A stretch of DNA of 64,000 nt from Ramazzottius varieornatus (taxonomy: Eukaryota > Tardigrada > Eutardigrada > Parachela > Ramazzottiidae): assembly GCA_001949185.1 (NCBI GenBank), contig BDGG01000003.1:859502-923501 (forward strand). The letters are read 5' to 3'. Under the pieces are notes generated by a model. That model was given only the letters and a program-made list of their open reading frames with translations. It was not told the origin of the DNA and ran no database searches. The number at the start of each line of letters is the position of its first letter. The stretch's first letter is position 1. Shown here in pieces: positions 1-10,503 of the stretch. The position numbers and the translations under genes are program-made.

Positions 1-16
1 CCTCGTAATCAAAGGT

Positions 17-510
17 TGAGTCTGATCAAGTGGACGGATCTTGAAAATCTGTTGCGAGTCTGTCTCTGGTTTTCAACGGTTCCGCTTCCATACGTTCGGT
101 AGATCAACCTTAGATCTTGCGATCTGCAAATATTTCATGGTGGCAAATGTGATCGCTTGATTAAGGTGATCAAGAGAGAACCGCTTAAACCTAACCTTCA
201 TAAACAAAACAATTCTACCGGGCGTTCGAAATTTCGAATCACATCAAACGATTTCTCGACGATAGATGAATTAACGATTACGCTAGTTTATACAGGATGT
301 CCAAGCCAACTTGCTCCAAGCCAAGCCAACCCATAAAACTGGCGTTTCCATCTGGATTATTACTCATCTGTGAGGCTGATTTTCTATGATACAAACTATT
401 TGCCACCTCCAAAAAGTTGGGTGGCCAGAAATCTGTTCACAATAAGTCGAAATCGACATGAAACCGTGGAAGGTGCAGAACTGCAAAATCCGTCCACTTG
501 ATCAGACTCA
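17..510. mobile_element. Inverted-repeat element (MITE-like)
   Basis: About 27 bp at 17-43 (TGAGTCTGATCAAGTGGACG...) returns as its reverse complement at 484-510, with one mismatch near the inner end. The 440-bp interior has no convincing coding sequence. Paired terminal repeats around a non-coding interior suggest a short non-autonomous DNA transposon. I see no clear target-site duplication, so the family is open. Confidence 0.6.
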
Positions 511-1151
511 CCCTGTAGTTTGGTCAATTATCTAAAGCTTTCGGCAAAAACGCGAAGTGCCTATCATAATTGATCTGTTGCAAGTTTTGATTGGAATGAC
601 CATTTTTAACTTTGTTTTTGGGGGAAAAGCGATCCCGCGTTTTAGCGTACGTAAAACCAAAATGTTTCCTTCCTGTTGGACCTGAATCCGGCAGGACGTT
701 TTGCAAGTCAGATGTCGGGACCCGTCAGAATTCGACGTGAGCCGGAAAGAAAAAGCAAAAGCCGGATAGGACGTTAAAGGTCCGATTAGCATGAACATTG
801 GGACCACGCATCTGGCCTAGTTATAGAGCGGGAAAGAACTATAGGCCACCCGTTCATCTCGGCGATCCTTGACTCGTTAACACCACTGGAGTTTATTCTC
901 ATAGCTTATGCATCTGGGAAGTCCCCTAGATAAAACCCAAACAGTCGGCCTTCTGGCTGGCTCAAGAACCGGGGATCCATGGTGTCGCGGCCCATGATTA
1001 GGCCAGGTGCGTGTAACACCATTAACTATATATCCAGGCATAGCAGTTTAACTGCAAATGTGATGCAGTAGTTGATTTCGATAGCAGTACATCGATATTC
1101 CTGTCAATCACATTATTCATCATGTGCCTGCGTGGGTTACCGTACTCGTAC

Positions 1152-1415
1152 CTGTTCTTCGACAGACATTTCCAGGGGTGATGCGGGGGCGACATCTTGT
1201 TCATCGCTGGTGTTCCGGTTGACGCTGGCAAGAAGAGCCAGAAAGTCCTGCAAGGATTTCCCGTTGACCGCTAGCGAGCTATCTTGTTCAGCATCAAGGA
1301 CCGCTTCATCTCCCGAGGCCGAAGACAAGAAATGTTTCTCGAAGAGCTGACGAATATGATCATGAGGTGCAGCGGAGGGAGTAGTTCTCTCCGTGCTAAT
1401 GTTGTGGAGATCCAT
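1152..1415 (-). CDS. Possible first coding exon, unknown protein
   Basis: An ATG at 1415 opens 88 codons (MDLHNISTERTTPSAAPH...) ending SVEEQ exactly at a GTACGA donor, phase 0. The peptide is acidic and helix-rich in its middle (QLFEKHFLSSASGDEAVLDA) and does not match a family I recognise. Short continuations below 1150 on the minus strand (via an acceptor near 1108 or 1045) meet stops within 25 codons, so the rest of the gene is unresolved. Support is start, composition and donor only. It could be a chance ORF. Confidence 0.3.
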
Positions 1416-1699
1416 TAGGATGAGGACACTTCGGAGGGGATCGGCTACTAGATGGTTCGATTAACTTTTCGCACCAGTTCCCAGGTCTATTCGCGCACGG
1501 CCAAAAAGTTCGGTGATACCGGGGAAGAAACGCGTGGAAGAAGACTCTGGTTCCTTGGGCTGTCTTTTCAAGGAATGACGAAGGACTAGATGCCCACTCT
1601 TGCGGATGTGACAACTGCAGTTGATGATTAAAGAGAATGGGATGACATGAAGGCGTTGTTGAGGATGAAAAATAATGTCATGAAGAATGCTGCGCAAAG

Positions 1700-3250
1700 C
1701 AGGGCAGCGACAGCATTCGTACAGAAAGAACTCACAGTGAATGAACGAGGGCTCCTTATTCTCCCATCAAGTCACGAACTGCGCAGGCGAAAGCGCCGAC
1801 AGCGTCTCATCTCGTGTCTTACCGCCGTTGAAACTTGTTTTCCCGCTTCTTAAGCTGTGCTTCTTAAGATCGTCTCAGTCGGGATATCGTAGGCAAATGG
1901 GCTTTGTGGGAAGAGCTGCGAGCTCACAGGAAATTTCTCATTCCGACGGGCGTCAATTTAGAATGGCATACTGCCATTAAAGAAACCCTCTTCCAGTGTA
2001 CAGTAGAAGGACCTTGCACCGTGCAGACACTAGACGCCCTTTTCCCTATAGCAGCTCTTAGGACCAATGCGCATTATCTTTTCAGTATCGGTTACCCTTT
2101 ACCGCTCACGTTTTCAGGGGTTACACCCTTAGTGCAAATATTTACTTGATTTTTCTGGATTTGGCACGGTACGTATAGCACGAAAGCAAGTGAGTTGAGC
2201 CAAATCCTTATCTGAAGTAGCGCCAGTTGTCGGTGATATCAGAGGGCCAAGTGCGCCACTTGGGATGGCGATTCTGTCGAGCTCGTCCACGTGGCGCACG
2301 TCTCTATTGTAACCGAAAGGAAGGGTGCGCCACTGGGAGTACGATGTGGTCCAATTCGTTTGCCCATGCCCCATGTACTATACTACCTTCGTCCTGAAAG
2401 ACGGCGTAGTTCAGAATACGTCTACGTATGTTGAAGTACCTAGGTCTCCCATAAACCTCCATCAGCCCACGATTTGGGTCCAGTGGGTTTGATGAGGCGT
2501 ACCAGATCGTTGTTTAATATACTCGAAAGCACATGGTACATCGTGATCGAGCTCCACGTAATGAGTCGATAAAAGTAGTAGGCGTGGACAGCGAGTTTGG
2601 CTGTCTGCAGGCAGATTGCAAGGGACTTGGTAAGCTTAAGAGCTCCTTTAAAGCTTGCTCCTGCCAGCTCCCGGCTGTGGACGCCATCAATCAGCACTAC
2701 ACAGACTACTTCCTCGGCTTAACAAGCCTCGTTGTACACTCAATAGAGTAAGCACAATGGGAAATCACTAAAAGGCAACCAAAAATAGGCTTGTTATTGT
2801 AGCGAATCTTTACATCTGTATCACCATCCAAAGCCTTGGACGATCGTCTGAATTCATACTATTGCCGAATCTCTTCTGACAATGGCAACATTGGATCCGC
2901 CGTCTGACCGCCGATGTCTGCAGCAATTTTCTCCACCTAACAGACTTCTAAGTTTCAGTTCCTCCCAAAAGTCGGAGGGTGCCAGAATTCAGTCCCAGAG
3001 CTTACAGAGGTACTGCGGTAGTGAAACCGGACTTGCAAGTTTACTTTCCGTCACGCGTGCCCAATTCATGTTCAGGCGGCACCTCACGATTCGACTCTGA
3101 TCGATCCTGCCCGGAAACTAAAGTCGTATCAGATTGAAGGGAAACTTGATAGAGGAAATGACCGAAATGAAATTGTGCTCACGAAGCACTCACTAGGTCG
3201 TGCAGATTTGATTGAGTAATCATCGTGGATTCCAGTAAGTCTTCGTAAGC
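1700..3250. other. Interval without a recognisable gene
   Basis: Only short unsupported reading frames were found on either strand. The one structured feature is the GTGGCGCAC-type inverted-repeat element at 2187-2370, listed separately. Confidence 0.4.
2187..2370. mobile_element. GTGGCGCAC-family MITE, copy 1
   Basis: The left arm (AAGTGAGTTGAGCCAAATCC... to AGCGCC) is matched in reverse complement by the right arm (AACGAATTGGACCACATCG... to GTGGCGCAC). The centre carries a hairpin with GTGGCGCAC at 2291 and GTGCGCCAC near 2326, and a further GTGCGCCAC near 2250. Relatives lie at about 8060, 9270, 26886 and 53554. This copy is intergenic and is the longest and most rearranged. Confidence 0.6.
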
Positions 3251-3251
3251 A

Positions 3252-3473
3252 TCACGATACGCAGGTACTAAGAGAGTCAGACATGCAGAGGGCAGCACAC
3301 AGTGCATAGAATAAATATGAGTTTGATGAAGTACTGTCTAATGAACCAAATCTCGGATAGATCCAATCATCTTCCTGGAAAGCCATGAGCCGGAAACACT
3401 GCAGGATTAACCAATGGTAAGCAACATAGAAAAGCCAAAATAATAATGTAACATCTCCCGCAAAACTCCCCAT
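3252..3473 (-). CDS. Small ORF, possible membrane or signal peptide
   Basis: An ATG at 3473 opens 73 codons (MGSFAGDVTLLFWLFYVAYH...). The first 30 residues are hydrophobic enough for a signal peptide or one membrane helix, and the tail is Cys- and Ser-rich. No family resemblance. A TTAATCCTGCAG acceptor-like string lies inside the frame, so part of it may be intron. Weak call. Confidence 0.2.
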   Translation of the reverse strand: MGSFAGDVTLLFWLFYVAYHWLILQCFRLMAFQEDDWIYPRFGSLDSTSSNSYLFYALCAALCMSDSLSTCVS

Positions 3474-3631
3474 GGCGCCAAATTAACTTCCCGCTCGGTA
3501 CATCGAACTTTATGGGTCTCCTGGCTGCAGATAGATGGTCATTTCCTCAATCTTGCTATTACTGGAAAAGCAACACGGGATAGTTACAATTTTGAAGGAA
3601 TGTTCCACTTGGTCTTTGGCATCGGTTCGAC

Positions 3632-4408
3632 TTACCACGGGACCAAAAAGGTGAAGGAAGCTTCATAAAACTGGCTTCTGTCCAATCCACCTTCCGGTTT
3701 CGGTTCGTCTTCACCGACGCTCTTTGCGCTTCCACCAAGCGACAAAGCCTCTGATGCGCCACATCTCGGGGCATCTGTCATGCCATTTGCGGAGGTGGCT
3801 TGCATCTTATCCTTCCACCCGTAACGCTGGGAAGCTCTTTGTCGGCTACTGATACGGTCTTTGAGACGTTGCGTGGTTCCATCACTCCTGTCGACCAGAG
3901 CCGCGTTCAGCCCGTCGTTGGAGGCGTCAGTATATATCACATTCAAGCCGTCCTTGTATTCATCTTTATACACCCTCGTCATTCCATCCAACAGCTCGTC
4001 ATCAACGACATCCTTCGGACCACGTTTATTCCCTCCGTTGTCCTTCAATCCATCTTTGGGACCGTAATGTATAAGCGCGTCTTGTCGGCAAGCGATCACC
4101 ACGGTGGAGCGCGTCAGGATGGAGACGATGTGTTCGGCCAGGCGCTTGGGAGTGGGTGGTGCCACCTGCGAGTCGGCTTCTTGGAGAACTCGCACGGGTC
4201 TGACGAAGGTACGCTGGTCGATAGCCAGCGGTCCCCCGACGGAGTAGCGCACCTGCTTCAGGTTGGGGGAAATTGCCCTTCTACCGTCGGTGCTTGACGG
4301 GGCCGACTGGTCGCTGAGTGGACATGAGGGACTTTCTGAAGTGCGTTCATCAGGGAGTAATTCCGGATCGGAGACCTCCGCAGCACTAAATGGACAGAAT
4401 ACAGACAT
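3632..4408 (-). CDS. Hypothetical Lys/Asp-rich protein
   Basis: A single open frame of 258 codons from the ATG at 4408 (MSVFCPFSAAEVSDPELLPD...); the frame is open further upstream without another ATG. Residues about 110-190 contain imperfect repeats around K/S-D-G or N-D-G-L (GPKDGLKDN, YKDEYKDGLN, TDASNDGLN). There is no signal peptide, membrane segment or known domain. The length is unusual for chance in this base composition, and the start and stop are clean. No paralogue is seen in the window. Family unknown. Confidence 0.4.
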   Translation of the reverse strand: MSVFCPFSAAEVSDPELLPDERTSESPSCPLSDQSAPSSTDGRRAISPNLKQVRYSVGGPLAIDQRTFVRPVRVLQEADSQVAPPTPKRLAEHIVSILTRSTVVIACRQDALIHYGPKDGLKDNGGNKRGPKDVVDDELLDGMTRVYKDEYKDGLNVIYTDASNDGLNAALVDRSDGTTQRLKDRISSRQRASQRYGWKDKMQATSANGMTDAPRCGASEALSLGGSAKSVGEDEPKPEGGLDRSQFYEASFTFLVPW

Positions 4409-4499
4409 TAAGTTGCCACCGCCAGATGAAAGTCCCACTGTAGCTAAGATGAGTTGCAACGTCACTCATAAGCGCAGCAGCTGATCAGAACTTTGAATA

Positions 4500-7400
4500 G
4501 TTGGGCAGCCACCATGCTTCCCAATGCTAGCCAACCGTGACTCCGATTACGCTATTTTGCGAAAATAAGGGGAGCTCCGGAAAGCAAAATGTAGTTACAC
4601 GTCACGAAAGGGGCGGACCAAGGCCGTAGCTACAGTTGCAAACTGAACGGGAGTAGCAACTTAATCTCTGTATTACAGATACATCACACGGTATCCGACC
4701 TACTGATTTTCCTTCGCACTACGCGGGTACAGTGCGAAGAAACTTCATGATATGACCGAAGATTATTCAGGATAATGAATACTTTGCTTTTGGTTGGCTT
4801 CCTTCTTGGGAACCTGTAATTGATTGAATTAGTCCGGTGTTGGGTTTTGCGTCAATGGTCAAGAACGGTTTACTTACCAGCTCGAGCCATCTGTAGAGCT
4901 TTGGCTATTAAACTTTTGCCCAGCCATTCGTATTCCGCCTATAATGAGCACACCCAAGCTTCAGTGGCAGTCAGCAAAGGATTCCAATCGGAGATAAGGA
5001 TGGAGTACGAGAACGGTATAGCAATCACACTTCATCCTATCGATTTACCTTAATAACATTCTGCAAAAAATCCAGCTGAGGTGGATGAAGAGACTTACCC
5101 GATTCCTTGCTTTGCGACAAACGAGGCTTTCCGCTTCAGCAGGACTCTTTGGCAAAAGACTCCCATAAGTTCGCGCGATCTGTTCTCTGGAAAATAGACA
5201 CGCGGTGGAATATTTGATCAAGTGACGTAAAGCATGACTATTAATTGACAGAAAGCTGGCAAGAGGAGATTTACAGCTGATCGGTGAGCCAGCGTCGACT
5301 GCTGGCGGGTATGATAGCATCCATGGTAGAATAAACTTCATGAAATGCGTCCTGCACAAACCGATGACGTCGACGTCGACGTGGGTAAGAGTTTATGCAC
5401 GTGTAGTCTACCCGTACTACATACTCTCCAACAACTGCAAAGTGAACAACTGCGTGAACCCAGAAAACTTTACTTGTTTTATTTACTTATTGCTCCAGAC
5501 CATTCACATGTAAGTGTAACAGCGTACCTATATGAGGAGTATCATCGTTGCTGTTTCCGTAAAAATACAACATGACAATGACGAACTCGTGGGGCAGTTT
5601 CAAAGGTGGACTAGTGCAAACATAATGCTAAGAGTATGCAGAGAATAATGGACTAACTTAGAACAACGATGATGCGAGTATGTCGTGATCAGAACTCTAT
5701 CAGAATTGGACAGATCCGTGGGAGAAAGATCGGGAGGAACAACTGGACAAAGATGACAAGTTGTATCGCCGAGTATCTGAACCGATTGTAAAGGATGAAG
5801 AGAAATTAGGGGAATGAGAAGGTGGAATAAACCTACATTCGAACTCGGATACCATTGGTGTTGGCCATACTAAATATTGTGAGTGAGTGACTGAGTGAGT
5901 GACTGAGTGAGTGTGTAACGAGTGAGATATAGGCTACCAATTTCAGCGCGCGCGATTCCTCGCATGGGGAGAAACCCAGAGCTGTTACGCGCGGTATTGA
6001 GCGGGTTTATTCCAAGTGGTGCATGATGCGCGTTTCTGCGTATCGCGCGAACGTCCACCGTAATCCAGCGTCGACTGGGGAAAACCCAAGCCGGATAAGC
6101 CGGCATAAACTCGTACTCGCCCAATAACCCCGAAGACAGTTTCGATCGAGGTATGGTTCGGAAGTGCTCCTCCCTCCGCAGTAGCAGTAATGATTACGAT
6201 GTCACTTTGTTAATTGCAAACAAAACGAAAACACACGAGCAAAGTCGGCCTGTTATCCGAGCGCTTAGCCCGAAAATCATTGGTTTAGGAATACCCGACG
6301 CTGTTCGAGATAACATAAAAATAATTCAAGGATGGGCATTCCGCCTGGCGTTCTCTCTGGCTGAAGCATAACAGTACGCCAATTAATCGCAAACAGTCGG
6401 GAATTCACGCTGGAGAACCGATTTTCACAAGCGGAATTCCCATTTCATGCTTATTTTCCGATTCGGAATTCCAGCGGTCCAAAATCCAACTCGGGTTCGG
6501 CCGGTACGAAGCGGAATTCTTATTTTCCAGGCGAAGTTAGGAACGGAACGGAAAACGGAATGCCGTCCTTGTTTGTGAGCAGCGAGCTTCCAGCCTTTTT
6601 CTCCTCTTTTTCTTCATTTGCCTGAAGAATCAATTTCACTTCGAACCACAGTATAAATAAGGGCCCTGGATAGTGACTCTGCAAAACTGTGGATTTACTT
6701 CCATTCTCGATGGAAGTTCGCCGTAGGTAGTAAAATATTTCTCAGCCAGGCTCTCAGTTAGTTCAGAGTCTCCAGAAGAACTTTAGCCCCGAGCCAAACA
6801 GTTTCGAATCTCTTGCCAACTTAAAGTCCGTGAGAAGGATCTGCATAATGGTTAAGAAGATACCATGAAGCTTGGCGGTTTTGGGTCCGTAGTGACGCAA
6901 TGAACTTCATATCCCCAAATTTCGGTCAATCGACGAAGTGGCCATTGGTTCAATCCAGCACCACCACCGCGTTTAACCAGTTTAAAAGAGACGATACCGC
7001 GAAAGTGACTCTTGCATCATATTGCGGAAGCTCGAAATCGCGTGGTGCTTAAGGTGTTGAGTATCTAGCCATCCGTTGCTTTTGCCTTCGGGTACGTACA
7101 AGGTGAAGATGCCGAATTTTTCAGGTCCGATAACTATGTACAGCGAGATTAGTCTACACTGTTCGGTGGGTTTGTCTTGGGGCCAGGCTAGTATGGATGT
7201 ACCGGTCGCAAACAGGGAATGGCTTGTCAAACATCACTGGGGGTGGGGAGGCAAAATTTGGCAGGCGGATACAGATTACTCTACCGGTACGTCCATGCCA
7301 GCCTGCTGGGAGCTCTTGCCCGCCGTGATTTAGACGGTGAGAGTATACGACATTGCACAGTCAACTCAAAGTGTAACTTCGAAAGTTGCCATAGTTTCCT

Positions 7401-7600
7401 ACGGGACGAAGACTGACATGGCCCGATTTCCTGCCCCGAAAGACCAGCACATCGGGCTGTCTTGTCTATACACCTTGAACGATGAGCAGATCGTCTATCG
7501 AGCAAACATTATCGCAAGCTATTGCAGAAAGTACCCGAGTCATCCCATACGAATCCCTTGTCGTCCCGTGCCGCCACGCCCAAGGTCGCACTCGCCTCTT
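4500..7600. other. Interval without a supportable gene
   Basis: No exon chain or family match was found. Minor features are the GAGT/GACT simple repeat at 5879-5916 and a stretch around 6400-6570 where GGAATTC recurs at least four times in a degenerate pattern. Reading frames of 70-105 codons occur on both strands but lack consistent splice or composition support. Confidence 0.4.
5879..5916. repeat. GAGT/GACT microsatellite
   Basis: A run of GTGAGTGAGTGACTGAGTGA-type units forms a tetranucleotide microsatellite with a GACT variant interspersed. Confidence 0.85.
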
Positions 7601-7615
7601 TGAACGGCTTTGGCA

Positions 7616-9581
7616 ATGGCTGGTTTGTTGGCGGACCCTTACCACAGCAGAGGAATAGGTCTGGTCGTTTCCGTGTACGGAATGCTCGTTATGCTCGGAG
7701 ATATGACGACCGATGTCTGGATTGCGTCCAGTCACTTTGGGGGAGGCCATGATAGTTGGTCGTACCTAGCCATAGCGTTCTTCTTTATACCCATCATCTT
7801 CGCCCTGGGATACACGGTGATCCTACGGGGATATGAACGATGGTTCCAGGTACATCCTGTTGGACTCTTTTATTGGTAACTGCGTTCGTCAAAGTGCCAC
7901 GGAGGGCGTGACCGACGCTCTGTTCTTCCGGTTGCAGGTCTTGCAGGTCGATTCAAGCACGAAGACGGCAGTTCACTTTCCGGAACGCTCAAACTGGCGA
8001 CGATGCTACATCTTTCATTCATTACATCCATGAGGTAGTGGCATCATAACTGTCTATCTGTGGGCAAATGATGCTGACCATCTCGGGTTTCTAAGTGACG
8101 CATACTTTGAGTTCATAACAGCGAGACGTGCGCCACCTGAGTCAGGGATCCGGATATAATTCAACTCGTTTGCCGACGACCCAGTTTAACCAGTGGACGA
8201 AACTTCTATCCGTTTTACTATTCAGGTAGAGCGATGCCAAAAGCGTTACCGATATTCCTCGGCCGATGAATGTTACGTCGAAGCCTTTCCCGAATGTATC
8301 CTCCAAGGGTACTTCATCGCACGGTTACTCTCGCGCGTCGACGTTCACCCTGAAGAGTATTGTCAAGAAGTCTCTTGGTCCATGTGGATCTCACTACTCG
8401 TCTCCGCAATATCCCTGGTCAGTTTCGAGAGTTCCGTTGCCTATAATCGACAATACGCCAACACGCTCTTTGAACCTTCCAAACTGGACATCCTCGTCCG
8501 GATCATACTTGACTTCATGACGCTACTTCCTCGTCTCGCTTCCATTGCATGTTTCTGCACGGTTACACCCCGTGTCGTCGCAGTTTGCTCCTTCATCGTC
8601 CTGCATACTATCGTTGTGTTCATCTGGTTGGTGCTTTCCTCGACTCATCGTCAACCTATCCCGAGAGAAGCCATACTCCTCGAGGAGGAACAGGAAGAAG
8701 ACTTGGACACGGCGTTCGAAGACTTTCGTGGGTACAAAAAGCACCGAGCGAACGCCATCAACCACCTTCGCGCCACCATCGTCAGCTTCCTGTTTCCGCC
8801 AACATGCTCTTGGCACATGTTAGAAGCCCAGCGAATCAGTGCTTCCAGGAACGTGGTACATCCACGATCGAACAGATCGACGATGCAACTAGTCCGCCGT
8901 GGGTCTCCGAAGCAGTTTTGGATGTGGAGCATCTTTCAGTTTCTAGAGAGCGGCGCGTTGTTCGGGGTGTGGCTTTATTATACCTGGATGCACACCCATG
9001 AACTGAACCAGATACTCCTGCCGACGTTGTCGTTGACTTGCTTGGCGCTACGACCGTTCTGTGACGTGGTCTGTCAGATGAAACTCCTGACACCGTTGGC
9101 ACAAGACGAAGTCCAGAACTGTGTACGTTTTAAAGGTATTAGAATTCTCTGCCTAACAACCCCAGTGCCGTTAGTCTTGAGCCAAGACCCCTGCAGACAA
9201 CTTCGACAAGATCGTTCTTTCACGCTGCAAACGCTCCTTGTGGAATGGTGCGTCGCTTGGGAAACGATCTGGGCAAATAACCTCGACGAGATGATTTTCC
9301 GAAGTGGCGCACCTTTCCGGTGTTGCTGGCTGTAAGCGTGCGCCACCCGGAAGAATGGTCTTGTCGAGTTTCTTCGGCAGGCTCCCAGTTGATCGGCCTT
9401 CGTTCTAGGTGTTTTGGCCAAGACCAGGATTCTTCAAGTTGGTACTGACCTCGTCAACAGTATTGCAGCCGACCTGCTGCCAAAGCTGAGCAAAGCGAGT
9501 ACCTTACTTCACGAAGAACCCGACGAAAAGAAGACAACAGAAATCAAGATCGAGCTCGACAGCATAGCAGAAGAATTCTAA
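7616..9581 (+). CDS. XK-related multi-pass membrane protein
   Basis: Four exons in phase, 456 aa: 7616-7875, 7947-8034, 8226-9135, 9469-9581. XK/XKR proteins are multi-pass plasma-membrane proteins; several members are lipid scramblases. Family marks are the N-terminal helix with DMTTDVWIAS, matching the D-x-x-x-D start of the family, and VEAFPECILQGYF, matching the E-A-F-P-Q-x-x-L-Q-x-Y signature. Further hydrophobic segments cover about residues 15-85 and 150-390, and the tail is acidic (KKTTEIKIELDSIAEEF). The start is the first ATG in frame just before helix 1. Exon 2 is short and could use an acceptor 9 nt earlier. Introns 2 and 3 each hold a GTGGCGCAC-family MITE. I see no clear caspase site, so scramblase activity cannot be claimed. 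Confidence 0.8.
8062..8178. mobile_element. GTGGCGCAC-family MITE, copy 2 (XKR intron)
   Basis: The core AAGTGACGCA...CGTGCGCCACCT is followed by an outer right arm (reverse complement CAAACGAGTTGAATTATATC) matching copies 1 and 4. The left arm is degraded. It lies wholly inside intron 2 of the XK-related gene. The ends are approximate. Confidence 0.5.
9268..9375. mobile_element. GTGGCGCAC-family MITE, copy 3 (XKR intron)
   Basis: Left arm CTCGACGAGATGATTTTCCG then AAGTGGCGCAC pairs with right arm GTGCGCCACCCGGAAGAATG then GTCTTGTCGAG. The centre (GGTGTTGCTGGCTGTAAGC) resembles the centres of copies 4 and 5. It sits in intron 3 of the XK-related gene and creates an in-frame read-through ORF after the donor at 9135, which should not be annotated as coding. 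Confidence 0.65.
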
Positions 9582-9629
9582 CCTCAGAAAAGCGTACTTC
9601 AATACAGAAAGCAACGGAGCCACGCCCAT

Positions 9630-10099
9630 ATGCCGGACAGTAACAAGATGGCCACAAGTTCTGGGCCGAAGACCCAGCGGTTGATGCTGGAAGGCTCGAA
9701 AACTGATGTGGACTTTTTGTTGAAGGTTTCTCAGCAAGCCGAACAGTGGGCGCATGTGCTGAGCGAAAAGAGACCGCAAGTTCTTCAGGGCGTACACGAT
9801 TTCATCACCCTATGTCAAGGTAAGCTTGCTGTAGCAATGTACTTGCTCTCTTGGGGTACATCTAATGGTGAAAATTCGTAGCTAGGCTGAGTTTGTGGGA
9901 GAAAGTTTTCGTGGCCTGTATTTGCCATCAGTACCTGCCGGAAGAATTCCACATGGAGCCAAAGAGCGACACCAAGCTAGGTGAAGCCATTTCGGCCAAA
10001 AGCTTCAAAAACGAATGCGGGACGAATCTTTGTACCGACTACACGAAACTGATTCGATGGAACAAACGCTCTCGTACGATTCACTCATTATCCCATTGA
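9630..10099 (+). CDS. Small two-exon protein, unknown function
   Basis: Exons 9630-9819 and 9882-10099 join in phase 1 and give 135 aa (MPDSNKMATSSGPKTQRLML...). A helical middle (VDFLLKVSQQAEQWAHVLSE) is followed by a hydrophobic, Cys-containing stretch (LWEKVFVACICHQYL) and a basic tail. The intron has a GTAAGC donor and a TTCGTAG acceptor and is only 62 nt. The ATG lies 48 nt after the XK-related stop on the same strand, so this may be a separate gene, a downstream cistron or an alternative 3' end. No domain recognised. Confidence 0.5.
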
Positions 10100-10109
10100 C
10101 AGGAAGAAA

Positions 10110-10269
10110 TACTGTAGTGCTCCTACATTAACATGCACTCAACCACGTGAACAGTAAATGATGCCCGGGTGAGAGTCACACAGGCTACACTGATAACATC
10201 TGATCATACTGGACAACAATGCCTCATCATGTGGTTGAGTGCGCGTTAATTTGGGAGCACTATACAGTA
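10110..10269. mobile_element. TACTGTA-type MITE, 160 bp
   Basis: The ends are TACTGTAGTGCTCC...AACATGCACTCAACCA and its reverse complement at the far side (...TATACAGTA), with about 40-bp arms that include GCACTCAACCACGTGA. TA stands at both ends, as for Tc1/mariner-type insertion. It lies just after the 135-aa gene. The interior is non-coding. Confidence 0.75.
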
Positions 10270-10503
10270 ACTAGCGGACACTGATACCATTTGACTACGA
10301 TGTTTCTTAACTTCTATGATATCCTGTAAGTCATTTGTCACAGTTCAAAGGCAGACCAAAATAGATCACCGGGAAAAATGATACACTTCGGAAAACAACA
10401 AAGAACTTTAACAAAACAGTCCCTGGGAACTTCAATATTGCCAATCATTCTCATTCTACTCTGGCCTTCTTTCTGCCGGTTGAGTAACTTCTACTTCCGA
10501 CCC

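Noticed and set aside
9136-9335. In-frame extension of XKR exon 3 to a stop at 9335
   Set aside because: It reads into intron 3 and the MITE; a GTATTA donor at 9136 and the acceptor at 9468 restore an in-phase acidic C-terminus.
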